DNA of 64,000 bases from Cricetomys ansorgei (taxonomy: Eukaryota > Chordata > Mammalia > Rodentia > Nesomyidae): assembly GCA_026225945.1 (NCBI GenBank), contig JAMJFZ010000289.1, positions 1,109,001 through 1,173,000 on the forward strand, in the 5' to 3' direction. A model generated the notes under the pieces. The model was given only the letters and a program-made list of their open reading frames with translations. It had not been told where the DNA came from and made no database searches. Below are positions 44,061 to 55,761 of this stretch, piece by piece. Made by a program: the position numbers and the translations under genes. Every line of letters begins with the position of its first letter. The first letter of the stretch is position 1.

Positions 44061-45228
44061 TATTGGTCTGTGTGTGTGGTCTATTAGAGTCTGTTCAAAC
44101 AACATGATCATTTACCTATGTAACTATAGTTGAGCACCTGATTAAAGATCCAGAACTACATACAGTTACTTCATTACTACCGGCTGTAGCCAAACGCTCT
44201 TTCTTGCTTTCTGCAGTACAATGGAGCAGAGCTATTTCGTTGATCCTCACAGTTAAGGTGTTGAATCGAAGAGGGTTCATATCCCGGTATATGTTTTGCT
44301 TCTACTTTAGTCAACTTTCAGAAAGGAAGGAAATCAACATCTATTTTTTCTGACCAAGTCATACATTGAGCAGCCCCAAGTAAACTAACTACAAAAAAGA
44401 TAGTTTCTTGCTTTAAAGTCACTTTTCATCCTTCAGTTATGATGAATATATTTTAAACTTATTTTTGCACAATGCAAACTCACCAATCTATAGAAAAATG
44501 ATTTGTGAAAGCAGGATCTGCCAAGCTAGAGTTCATGTTCGAGGTCCAGGACTGAGGCAAAGGTCACTGGTGCATAGAGGAAGCCCTGAGGCCCAGTGCA
44601 AAGCTGCAGGAGAGGCAGTTGGTGGAAGCTATCATCGCCAACTGTTGGGCTTTAAGCTCAAGGATCAGGGCATTGAGAGACAAATGTGGGCCATTTCTCC
44701 CTCTGCACCTCAGCCAGAGGAACTGTGATCTAGAAAATTCTAACAGGGACCCTACCTCTTCTAAGGTGTTACTGATAATTCAGTTGTTGACATTCTGTGG
44801 AAGGACTTAGGAATGGCCTCCAGTAAAGGAAATTCCAACTAAAGCAGAAAGAGAAAGATCACGTAAAGAGACCTAATTAGACCCCTCACCTCCGCCACTT
44901 CCGCTGCTTGGCTTTGAACTTGACCTCTTTATGATATGTTCATCAACAAACCAGGGATAGTTTTAGTGATAGAGAGGATGATACACAGTTGGCCAAATTG
45001 TTCCTTTGCCTTCCTTGGCTCCCAGGAAACCCTTTGTTCTGTGTGGTTGGTGTGGACTTCCCAGCACTTAAAAGCTGACAGCCCATCAACAAGAGGCCTG
45101 CCGCTTTGGTTGGCAGCAGGTCTATGCCTCTATGTCATTTAACTGCTTTGGAAAGGTGATTGTTTTGCTCAGTACTCAAAAATCTGGGCTGGGAGGCCCC
45201 TTTCTCGTTATCCAGGATAAACATAAAT
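44061..45228. other. Unique DNA
   Basis: Contains a short + strand open frame (44556-44810, 84 codons, no ATG at its start) with no recognised domain. No repeat recognised. Confidence 0.5.
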
Positions 45229-45230
45229 TG

Positions 45231-45245
45231 CCACTAGATGGCACT
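45231..45245 (+). promoter_or_regulatory. CTCF motif
   Basis: CCACTAGATGGCACT fits the CTCF core CCASYAGRKGGCRSY at all 15 positions. It is not inside a recognised SINE. Same orientation as the weaker site beside the tRNA gene. Confidence 0.6.
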
Positions 45246-46269
45246 GCTTATCGTTAATCAGAGACAAGAGACTCGTTCTGTTTTGGGGAGGGTTTTCATG
45301 TTCTACATCAAGATCAGAGAACTGAACAGACCCCACCTATGAGCTGGGGGAATTACCTCCACAGGTTGTCTTTATCCAGAGGTGATTTTAAAGGAGTATA
45401 TTGTGTTTGGATGTCAATGTTCAAAGGCTTCCAGGCAGAAAATTCCATTTCAAAAGAAAAGCATGATTAATGAAGCCACATAAATCCCGCCAAACTGGAG
45501 CCATGTCAGGGATCACACCACACAAATCAGAGACGCCGGAGCCTCTCTCTCACTTTCTCTTGTCCCCGTTTCTGTCACTGAGGTCCTTTCTAGCTTCCTC
45601 TTTTCTTTTTGTCATTCTGTGAATGCATAGATCCCCACATCCGAAAACGGGAGGGATTCTGACCAGACCTCCGAGCTGCAGCTGGCTTCAAGCTTGGGAC
45701 TGGCCAATTCCTCTTTCTCCCCGCTCTCCCCCATCCCCCAGGAGTTCCAAAGACAGGCAGAGACTGGAACAACCGCAGCCTCACTATCTGCCTATCAAAG
45801 CAGAGTCAAGTCTGGATCGTCACATAGCCCAGTCTTACACAGAGACAAGACTGAACTGATGATGTAGGCCTACACTAGGCTTTTAGATGAGGTCTTAGGA
45901 TATTTTAGAGGGCCTCACTTGGAACTTTATCCCAAAAATCTCCTTGGGACATTAGGTTTCTGTCTCTTTGGAATTCCCTACTTCCATTAACCGCTACATG
46001 TGTCCCATGCTCTCCGTCGGCTTTTCCATCCAGCGATACAGTCTTTATCCCCTCTCTCGCTCATTCCTAGTTCACACACCTGTCTGTGTCTTCTGTAAAT
46101 GTGGGGCCCTTGTCTTTGTTGTGCTGGGAGTCCTTGCAGTGCACTAGAGGAGTGTGTACTCTGTCCAGTCTTCTGGGTCTGCTTCTAAGAATGAATCCAG
46201 TTCCCAGGGTGACAGTAGTGGGAAGGCTCTACGCTATCTAGAATTGGGATGTGGTACAGTCTGGTTGCT
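45246..46269. other. Unique DNA
   Basis: No gene or repeat recognised. Confidence 0.5.
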
Positions 46270-46380
46270 AAGCATTTGAGTCCTAGGCTTAGACTCCTAT
46301 AATTAAACTGCAAGCTACTTGGTGGGTGACCTTAGGCAAGTCATCTGATCTCCTCTTGTTCCCCTTTGTGGAACTATATG
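46270..46380 (+). mobile_element. MIR fragment, sense
   Basis: 'aactgcaagctacttggtgggtgacc' and 'ttaggcaagtcatctgatctcctc' match the MIR centre (GTGTGACCTTGGGCAAGT). Confidence 0.6.
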
Positions 46381-46408
46381 GTGTGATAGGTAAATATATA
46401 CCATAGAG

Positions 46409-46409
<1 letters not shown>

Positions 46410-46443
<34 letters not shown>

Positions 46444-46462
46444 CATACATATATATTATATA
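46410..46462. repeat. (TA)n/(CATA)n microsatellite
   Basis: About 15 AT units, then CATA repeats. Confidence 0.95.
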
Positions 46463-46524
46463 AAGCAACTGCACAGAGGATAATGTAAATGCAAATACTC
46501 CCTATGATCATTTTTATCATCATT

Positions 46525-46742
46525 ATTATAATTTGTTTTTTTTTTAAGTTTTTAAATTATTGTGTATGTGAACAATGCATAGGTTTGGGCACATGCACCA
46601 CAGCATGGATGTGGAGGGCAGAGGACAAGTTTGTGGAGTCAGTTCTCTCTTTCCACCTTTACGGAGGGTTCCAGAGATCAAATGAGGCTATCAGGCTTGC
46701 TCAGCAAGCGCCTTTACCTGTTGAGCCTTCTCAATGGCCCGT
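46525..46742 (-). mobile_element. B2/B4-class SINE, antisense
   Basis: A T-run tail, 'ggagggcagaggacaagtttgtgg', 'cagttctctctttccacc', 'caagcgcctttacctgttgagcc': the reverse of the tRNA-head SINE class, with the A box at the right end. Confidence 0.9.
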
Positions 46743-47287
46743 GATTATTATAATTATTACCATTATAATACGCTAGGCACAATGGCAAATAAAGAGACTA
46801 GAAGATTGAACGAAATAGGCAATATCTTTGCCTTAGTGGAAAAAGCAAACTGCACCTGGCACTTAATTCAGTGAAAGATTATGAAGAGAAAGAGAGTGAT
46901 AAGCATATGCACAGCCATTCAACCCCTAGCAGGGAACCTAGAGAAATCTTCCTTTTATTACCAAGATCCCAAAAGACCAGATGGAGAAGTGGTCTTTACA
47001 AAGATAACCACCAAATACCAAGTGCTCCGGCTCTCGTTTGAAAGCACCATGGCCAATGGAGAGACTCCGCGGTGGAAGGGGACAAGCGTGCAGGGTGAAC
47101 ATAGAGGAGAATCGTGCCAAGGTGATGACCCTTCTCAAGCTTAAGCAGAAGGCTCTGTTTTCCCTTTAAGCCAAGTTTAAACTTTTCCCAGGTCACAGTT
47201 CAGGAGGGGTAGGGACTGCTCGAAGACTGGATCACTCCTGAATTATGCCAGCCAACTTGGTCTCTGAAGCAACCTAGGAGAAAGGTG
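46743..47287. other. Unique DNA
   Basis: No gene or repeat recognised. Open frames on both strands at 46881-47196 lack supporting signals. Confidence 0.5.
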
Positions 47288-47313
47288 CGGGGGGAGGGGG
47301 AGCGGGGGGGGGG
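47288..47313 (+). repeat. G-run cluster
   Basis: Three G-runs of 5 to 10 bases separated by A and AGC; possible G-quadruplex. Confidence 0.8.
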
Positions 47314-50300
47314 CACGCAAATGGTTGAGTAGAGGCAGAAACAAGAGAGGAAAGGAGAAAGGACAGTACCTGGGAAGGGTGGCTACCACAAACTCTGCAA
47401 GGAAAACTTACTTACCAGGCACTCTGGCCCCTCCATATTTTTCCAGTATTCATCTGTCTTTTGTGGAAAACAGCCTAGATGGGGTAGCTGGATCCAGTTG
47501 GATCAATTCACTTGCCATGTTCTCTCTACAACCATCCCTCAAATGGTGTTAGCACCAAAAAATGTAGTTTCGTTCACACTTCCCCTTTCTACCTAGATAC
47601 TCCTAATGTAAATTATATGTAGTCCCCAAAACTTATCCCCAGACGCATACAATCAGTAATAAAAAATTAAAAAAAAAAAAGAAAACCTCTCTATGAATGT
47701 CTTGTTGAAAAAGGCAAGAATCCATCTACCCCCCAGCCACTGGGCCAGTGATCCCTACGGCCCTGGTCCATGAGATACAGCCATGAACAATGATTAGAGA
47801 AAGAAATTCATATATTTAATATCTACAAAGAGCGTATCACTTTTAAGATAATAGAATTGTATTTCTTTGTCCTCTAATTGAATATTCTAAGGACTGTGGC
47901 TTTGCAGGTCGCCTCTGGGTAAACTGTGGCAGGCTTTTCAAGCTCAGATAGGTTTTGGGAATGCCCAGTTAAACAAAGTTAACACAGTTTATTTAATGTG
48001 AAACCATCAGAGCCTTTAATATGCTAATGCGTTCTGTGAATTTTGATACAATGTTTCCCAAACTTATTTCCTCATAGGACACTTGTTTATAACTCCCGTG
48101 ATCTGCAGAATTCAGGAGTGGAAGACCTTGAAGCTCCTTAAAATCCTGAAATGCATCCATTGCTGCATTCCTTCCTCATTAAGTAAGCACGGGCAAGCTT
48201 TAGAGGAGTGTCTACTTCCAATTTGTTTCCCGCCTTTTTTTTCATCCTCCCTCCCCCTGCCTGGGCTTGCTTTTCAGCTACAACTGCCGTGACATCAGGG
48301 TGGCAAGCATGAAGTACCTGGGAGTTAGGCAGTTAATGACTAGAACTTAAAAGACTTTATCCCAAAGCAAACAAACAGGCAGGAACCCTCCCCCACCCTT
48401 GCCAAAGGAAAATCAAAGGACCAGATTCCCAAGCGTCTCTTGGAATTCTCTAATGGCCCCAGCTACTTTTAGGAAGGATGGGAAATGGAAGATGGCTCAC
48501 AGTTAAGGAATGCAAAATAAGGATCTCATGACTTTTGATATAAAAATACATATGGTGTAAGATTACTGCCCAGTTCCCCACAATAAGAAAAAAAAATGCT
48601 AATATTCCCTGCATGTGGGAACAAGGAAATCAATCTGGGTGGACGGAAAGCCCGGATCAACAGGAACATTCTGGCCAAACAACTTTTCAGAGAACATAAT
48701 GATCTTAAAATAGGTTCTGTAAAAGGAACATTACCTAAGGAAAAAATAGTCGAAACTCAAGGGACCTGGATGGGTTTCTAGGGAGGACAAAGATGGATGA
48801 GAGGAAACGATAGGAGAAAGCCGTAGACAGCCAGGATGATGGGCCCAGTGACCCTTTTACCTTTCTCAAACTTTTCTTTGTCCTTGTGTAAATAGAGAAG
48901 CCTGACCTGACAGACAGTAAAAAGTGTGTGCGTGTGTAGGTGTGGGGGAGGGGGGAGATTGATGTTTCTCGTGCAGCCACATGTGGACTGGAAGTATAAC
49001 TCATAAAGTAAAAAAAAAAAAAAAAAAAAGCCATCTCATTGCACATATCTCTGTGGAAAAGAGATTGATTTACACGTGAGGTGTGGCCATAAGAGAGCTT
49101 CCCGCATACACAGGAAAGCGAGGGCAGCTGCAGGGCTCAGAAGAAGCAGATCTTCCTGGACATTCCAGGCTTTGGTGTCCAGGAGCAAAAGCAGTCTTAA
49201 AAATGAAGGAGAACACTCTTTGTCCCTAAACCTTTCCATTCCTGTCCCTCAGACTTTTCCCAAAGAAAGCCATGATGTATGCTTTATTTTCATAGTTAAG
49301 TATTCATGATGACCAGGTGGTAGCACTCTGAATATAACTGTAAAATACTACCACTGGCATGTGGGCATGTCTCTTTCCTAAGAGAAAACTCAGTCAAGAT
49401 AGGCATGGTGACTTGAACTCTCATTATTCCAGATGGCTCTTGCAATATGAAGTAAAAGTTACTCATACTAAGCCTATTGTTTCTGGATATCCAGAACTTT
49501 GGAAAAGCCTGTGTTCTTCCAGACCACGTTGACTCTTTGCACACCATTACTATCTGTGCCCGAAGGTCTACCCACCCTTCTTCCTCCTTCCTGCTGCTCA
49601 ACAACACACCATTATAGATTGGTGGAGCCAGGAGCACAATGGTCCGTGGCATTTTGAGTCACCTGATTTGGTCTGCGACAGTTTGGTTTTGGGTGTGGCC
49701 AAGGCTAAACCAACCAGAGTTCTTCCTCCAGATGTCTCGTCTCAGGTGGAAAAAGAGGGAGCTTTGTCTCTCCCAAGGTCTTAAGAAGGCTTACTGTCTT
49801 CCTAAATCTCAGGAGTTTAAGCCATATGTTTATCCTGTACAAGTGAAAAACCTCCAACTAAGACAAAGACCTTGTTAGGTGTGATTGATCAAAGCCTCAG
49901 CTGCTTTCTCTTAGTCCGTAAGGATGCACACAAAAGCTGTTTAAGTGCCAGACTGGACACACGGGCAGTGAGTTGTTGACATTAAGGCAGATTATGGCCT
50001 TGTTGGGATAAATGAACATCGATGACAGCTAATAACTAGTGAATTTCAAATGTTCACTGTTCTGTAAGCAAAAGTAACCCAAAGCAAGAAGCCTGCTATC
50101 TGGGGGAACGGTAGGACATAAGCAAGGAACATGGGTGGGATTTCACCTCATGCTCCTAGGCGACGGTTGGCTTTGCCATTTGAATCCTGCACTGAACCCA
50201 GATTCAGGTGGCTACTCGAGTTTTAGGCTATTTTCCCCACGTCTAAGCTCCTAACAGTCTGTTCATTTGATACTATCAGTGAGATATGATGTCCCTTTGG

Positions 50301-52274
50301 TACTTTTCTTCATACTGAGGTTTTATGAAGTAGCAAAGACAAATTTGCATAAGACAAAATTTGGTCTAAAAAATAAAATGCTAGGCAGGAAAATGGGACA
50401 TGGAGCCCTTAAGGGGGGAAAAATCAGTTCTTATTCTACTTTGATATCTTTGGAATCCTAAGTATATCAAAAATTCTGACTTACCTATGATTTCTCCTTA
50501 ACCAAAACTGAGGGAAATAGTAAAACTTTAGAAACGGTGTGGTGTGGAGAACATGTACTCTTGTTAAGTAAAGCTAGAGGTTTATCAGAATGAATCTGTT
50601 CTTTTATGCAAATTAGCACTGGGCCAAGCCTCCTGGGATAGTCTTTGCTCTGTTGAAATGCTTCCAAGAATAGTGGGGCACTGTCCGCTGGTTTCTAGCA
50701 GGTAATTCACATTTGTCAACTCTCATTTGTGTGTGGCTATGGTAACTCATATTGAAAACCCATCTTCTTATCTTCCTCAATGGAAGAGCTAATCCAATTA
50801 CCATTTTTACAGCATACACCACGCATTCGGTGTCTTAAATCCCAGGTAACCTTTGAATGGCTTCTTATATGAATGGCTGTACAATTTATCTTGTGAAAGA
50901 ACATGCATATTCTTTGTATTTAGATGCCGCAGCTGCTAGCTCTCTCTGACATTTCTTTATATACCTTAAGTCGTCTCATTAATAACAGCATTGATAATTA
51001 GTTTACAAATCTTTACTGAATCTTCTACACGTACTTCAGGATTGGGGAAATAATGATCACTTCACTTTATGTGAAGCCTTTATCTCACTTAACCTGTGAT
51101 AAGAATTGTCATATAGAAAAAAAAGAAATTTGTGCATTTGTGAATTTATATTTATGAATGCTGCAGTTAGTTCATAAAATAAATACCTCTTTTTTTTTTG
51201 GTAAGGTGTTTGCCAAAACCTTACAGTCTTTAAATTATATGATACTACTCTACAACAAAACAGCTAAAGGCAAGATGTGGAAAAGGAATCAATGAAATTC
51301 ACTTATAATTAAGACTAAGTTTTAAAAAAATGAAAAGAAATTGGCTTTCTCTCAGTGGTGCTGCTGTTGAACTATCATCTCCAAGCTTTATATAATTAGT
51401 GAAAGCATGTTAATTGAATTATGGCAATTAAGTCTGCCTTGAGACAAGAGGGTCCCTTCTGATTGAGGAGATTGTGGGGGTGCTGTGGCCATTCTCCCCT
51501 ATAGGAAAATTCGGGGCTCTGTCTCATCTTGCCCCTTAATAATTCAGCTACCACGACGTAGCCAAATTTTGATTTCTCTGGTGTTAATTACCCACTTTGT
51601 GGGTTGTTGGGCCTTCGATTCTTTATTCCTTTCTACAGGGTTACAGGGTTGACAGCATCGGTGTGTAGATTGAATCCCAAGAGGCCATGCGATTGGCACC
51701 TGTGATTTTGATTAGCACATAGCTTCATCAGGGAAAGATAAAGCAGAGGGAGGAAATGAAAATATTTGGGGAGTTGATGTAGAGAGAGCGAGCGATTATA
51801 TCTTCAGCTCTTTCTTTAATAATGCCATTGTTGATGGGAGCATTGAGAACACACTGCAGCCGAAGTTCACATGGGCTGTCTGAGAACTGTAATTATCCAG
51901 GTGAACCTCTCTTTACAGATGTTGCAGAACGAGAAAGGCGCGTGGACCTTAGGTCCTGTACTAATTAAGTTGCCTTGGGAGATTTCCTTCTTCTCTGGGA
52001 ATACATCTACGCTACCAAATGAGATCACCACTTCCCTTTTAAACTCCAAAATTCCACACTTTGGGCCTATTCACAAATTCAGGGCCATGCGTTCTAGGGT
52101 TTTGAATGCGGATTGTGAGCCTCCTGCATTCAAGTTCTGTGGGCAGAATGTGCATGGACCCATCAGGCTGGTGGGAAGCCCAGCTTCCCTGGGATTGACT
52201 TTGAAAAGCAAAGCGGCTATTTTCCTGGTGGGGATCATACATCCAGGTCCATCCAGGTCCCAGACAACTTCCTG
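47314..52274. other. Long repeat-poor unique stretch
   Basis: About 5 kb with no SINE or LTR that I recognise; only A- or T-runs (for example 49011-49029). AT-rich parts at 47790-48060 and 50880-51900 carry homeodomain-like TTAATTG and TTAATTA words. No supported coding frame; the 183-codon + strand frame starting at 51871 has no recognised domain. Confidence 0.55.
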
Positions 52275-52360
52275 GGGGAATTCTCTAAGCGGGGCCAGTT
52301 ACTTCACTTCGCAAGCCTCACTTGCTCCCCGCAAAATATGGGGCCCTTATTCAAAGAAAA
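52275..52360 (+). mobile_element. MIR fragment, sense
   Basis: 'ggccagttacttcacttcgcaagcctcac' and 'ccccgcaaaatatgggg' match MIR (AGTTACTTAACCTCTCTGAG and CTGTAAAATGGGG). Diverged. Confidence 0.5.
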
Positions 52361-52940
52361 GAGTTTTAAAACGGCGATGTCAGAGCACTGGACCAAATAC
52401 CAACCCTTCGATGCAGGGCTGAGTGGCCATGCAGGTCATACATCCATGAGCTCTGTGCTTTGCACGGTTCTGATCTGGATGAATCTGTTCCAGGGCTGAA
52501 CCGGAAGTGTCCTCCCCTCAGGGCTCCCTGAGTCTGCAGGGCCTGCTCCAAGTGAGTCTGCTTTTCATTCAGTACAGTTCCCTTCTTGCTTTTTTTTTTT
52601 TTTTTTTTAAACAATGTTGCTAGCTGTATAAATATTTTACAGTTCCCCTAAGAAAAGTTTCCAAGGGGCCCACGTTGAGGGGGGAAATCTTTGAAAGGAT
52701 TTTTTTCCATAGCAATTAAAACCTTTCAAAGCACCAAGAGCTCCCCCAGTCCCACTTTAGTGCAACAAACCTCTGGGCTGTTTTGCACTGTTTGGATGGC
52801 TCTGGGTCTGAAAGTAAGCCAGCCTCTTTGTTCAATGACTTGGTGGGTTTCCGAATTTAAATTCATTAGATACACGACAGGGCTGTGGATGGAACCAGTG
52901 GAGGGTTTAGCGACGCTGTGATCAGAAACTCTAGCGCCCA
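52361..52940. other. Unique DNA
   Basis: A T-run at 52590-52608. No gene recognised. Confidence 0.5.
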
Positions 52941-53230
52941 TTTCCTGTATCTCATTTACAGGGGTAAAATGACTATAAATCAACCCGAAGCTCATTTTGG
53001 CTTCCCAGATGAAGTCGAACGTACACTCTGACTTATGCATATACCATTTTTAGTTAACACACCAATAAAAATAATTGTGCAAGCCTAAATTTGGAAGTGT
53101 TCCCAGCGTTTATGACAAAACTTAATAAAGCCAGGCGCATTGAATGTAATACGGGAATTTTATTGAAATGAAATTAGTCCATCATGTAAGCGCCACAGTT
53201 TCTTCAGATTTCTTGGACTTCATATGAGAA
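52941..53230. promoter_or_regulatory. Candidate regulatory block with HOX/CDX-like words
   Basis: No recognised repeat. Contains CCAATAAAA (53062-53070), TAATTG, GTTAAC and TTTATGAC words typical of posterior HOX/CDX sites. Motif-based only. Confidence 0.25.
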
Positions 53231-53576
53231 CTCTCCTGGGGACCCTAATAGGGTCCTGCAAAAATTCAAATGCAGTCTGCAGAGGAAGCCCGCAGTGGTT
53301 AGCATGGCCTGCCCTGAGCTGCATCGAAGCCACACACTTCTTCCAGCATGATTCTTGTAACTCCGGGGTGTGTGAAGCAGACAGACTGTTGTGGTTTTAC
53401 TCAAAACATGGGAGTCCTAGAGAGATGGGAATGGGGGTTCATTTGTAGTGCTAGGAGCAGCGGCATGTGCCAGCAACCTATTACATAATTTCCCTGGGGA
53501 GCTAGCGTGGCCACAGCCAGTGTGTGTACCCATGTTCATGCCGTGTGGCTGTTTGCCTATATTTAGAGATCGAAGC

Positions 53577-53671
53577 TGGGGGTGGGGGTGGGGGAGTTGG
53601 AGAGGGAGCTGGGGAGGAGGCAGGGTGCTTGGGAGGTGGGGAGGGGGGCTGGAAGGTGGGTGTGGGGGTGG
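53577..53671 (+). repeat. G-rich tract with G-quadruplex potential
   Basis: At least ten runs of three or more G within 95 bp, starting GGGGGTGGGGGTGGGGG. The open frames on either strand are Gly or Pro low complexity. Confidence 0.9.
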
Positions 53672-53838
53672 TGTCTGTGAGATGCTTTCTTTGGCTGATC
53701 AGCAGAGGAGACAAGAGATATGTCTTTGGAATTTAGGGTTGTGGGTGGCAGTGTAGAGATAAAGTAATTTGAAGAAAAGAATTCCATTTTTGATAAGGTG
53801 TTTTATTTACAGTAGCTCTCACACTTCAATAATCTCAA

Positions 53839-53868
53839 CATAAACACTTCCTGGAAGAAGTGTTTATG
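53839..53868. other. 30-bp perfect hairpin palindrome with STAT and FOX motifs
   Basis: Left arm CATAAACACTTC (53839-53850), loop CTGGAA, right arm GAAGTGTTTATG (53857-53868), with 12 of 12 pairs. The centre reads TTCCTGGAA, a perfect STAT site, and each arm holds ATAAACA, the forkhead core, in inverted orientation. Confidence 0.9.
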
Positions 53869-54070
53869 AAACCACCATCACCACCTAACCCCCCCAGCGG
53901 CGCCCCTCCCCCCATTTCTGTCCGTTCTACTCACAGAAGGACACAGGGATTTGCCTTGGTACAGGTGCTTTAATCATCTCAGTTTGAAAACTACTGCAAC
54001 AGGGCTGGTTATCAGTAGCAACAAGCTTCAGCGTATTTAATAAAAGCGGGGGTCATTGCACTTGCTTTTG
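53869..54070. other. Unique DNA
   Basis: C-rich run near 53887-53912; nothing else recognised. Confidence 0.5.
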
Positions 54071-54071
54071 T

Positions 54072-54185
54072 ACTTTTGAGACAGGGTCTGGCTACCGAAC
54101 CTAGGCTGGTCTCAAATTCATGATCATCTTACCTCAGCCTCCCAAGTTCTGGGATCGCAAGCACATGTCACCATGTCGGGCTAAT
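54072..54185 (-). mobile_element. Old B1-like SINE, antisense
   Basis: 'tttgagacagggtctggctaccgaacctaggctggtctcaaattc' in pieces, 'cttacctcagcctcccaag' and 'gttctgggatcgcaagcac' are the reverse of a PB1/B1 element. Confidence 0.9.
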
Positions 54186-55390
54186 AGTTATTTTTAAGGA
54201 GAGCCGTATGTTAGACCTACAGGGTGGTTTTCCACGTTTGGACCAGTCTCTAGGATAGTTTTGTAGCCTGCTTAAAAACAACTCAAGGGCAAGTATTTCG
54301 GTTTCATTTTACAACTTGCATTCGTTCTGAGTGATCATCCTGAGGTCTACACAAATTCTTTCTTGCAGAAATGTGAGCCCACTTCCTCTGTTCCTTCCCT
54401 GGAAAGGAGAACGGGTACGTGGTTAATAATCCCCTGTCTTTTGAAGGGAGGTTAGAGTTATTTCCCTATTCGTCTGTGGGCCAGGCAGCTTTGCTCATGG
54501 CTCAGGGGTCAGTTTCCAAACTAGTAGGTCCAAGGATGGCTGAATTAGGCCTGTTCTGTGGGTCTCATCTCCTCAAAGTGTCTTCCCCAGAGCTCTATTC
54601 GTGGGGCCCTGGAAATCTGAAGAGCTACTTTTGGATACTGACATCACTCCCTGCCACAGTTCAAATATAACATGAAAATTTCCCTTTCACCTTCTCTTGA
54701 GCCTGCTCCTTTCCATTTTGCCCGTGCTTTGTGCCTCTAGTTAACAGATTATAAAACCTGGCTGGCCTATGGGTCTGAAACAGAAACTGAGTTTGGGCAA
54801 TTAAAATGGAAAATGAGCAGTGCCTTTCCTCTTGATGACAGCCATGGATAGTCTTTGAGGTGCCCCCCACCTAACATTTACATTTGTGTGACTTCCTCCC
54901 TTTGAGTGTGTAGGCAGGGCTTGTGACTTGGCTGTAATCAGCAAAATATAGTCAGTGTTACAGAATGTCACTTACCGGGTTATAACGTGTAAGGGACATG
55001 ACATATGTTAGTCTTTTATATATGACTAGTTTGCTGGAAAAAGCTGTCACACAGACTCCCTGATGATCTGATACTGGAAATGGCTATGTTGGGAGAGTCC
55101 ATATGACCAAGGACCATGGTGAACTCTAAGAGCCGAGAGCACTATATTGGCAATGGTCAGCAGTGGTCCTGTATCCAACTTCAAGGACATAAAATCTGTT
55201 AGCATCACCAATAAACTTTGAAGCAGATTCTTTTCAAGCACGCCTGACCATTAGCACTCATCCTGGATGGACACTTCATCACCACATCTAGAGACCCAAA
55301 GGACCCGATGAAGCTGTTTGTATTCATAACTCACTGGAAAATGCAATATAATTAATGTGCTATTGTTTTACTCTACAAATTATTAGCCAC
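54186..55390. other. Unique DNA
   Basis: No gene or repeat recognised. Confidence 0.5.
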
Positions 55391-55761
55391 TGTATGATTT
55401 ATTTTTCTATTGATGTGATAAGATGCCATGAACAGGGCAACTTATAGAGGAGTTTACTGGGGCTTATGGTTCAAAAGAGTTGGGGAGTCCATAATGTTGG
55501 GGAGAGCAAGACAGCAAATGGTGGAGACGGAGACGAGTGCTGGAAACTGAAAGCTCAGAGCTCGTATCTCCCACCACAAGCACGAAGCAGAGAGGCCCAG
55601 CCAGAAATAATGCATGATGTTTAAAAGTTCAAAGCCTGCCCCAGTGACATAGTGTCTACAACAAGGTCATTCCACCTAAGGTTACCCAAACAGCGCCACC
55701 AACTGGGGACCAAGTGTTCCAACATCTGAGCCTATGGGAGGCACTCCTTCAAACCACCACA
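55391..55761 (-). mobile_element. MaLR provirus, 3' LTR
   Basis: Starts TGTATGATTTATTTTTCTAT and ends 'cttcaaaccaccaca'. Landmarks: 'gatgtgataagatgccatgaac', 'caaagcctgccccagtgac', 'aacagcgccaccaactggggacc', 'cctatgggaggcac'. MT-type LTR of about 371 bp on the minus strand. Confidence 0.9.

Noticed and set aside
46881..47196. Overlapping open frames suggestive of a processed pseudogene
   Set aside because: No protein family could be recognised and there is no A-tail or target duplication.
51871..52422. 183-codon open frame on the + strand
   Set aside because: Composition is unremarkable, no domain is recognised and it runs into a MIR fragment; chance is the simplest explanation.
53448..53787. 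Gly-rich and Pro-rich open frames
   Set aside because: Products of the G-rich tract, open on several frames at once.
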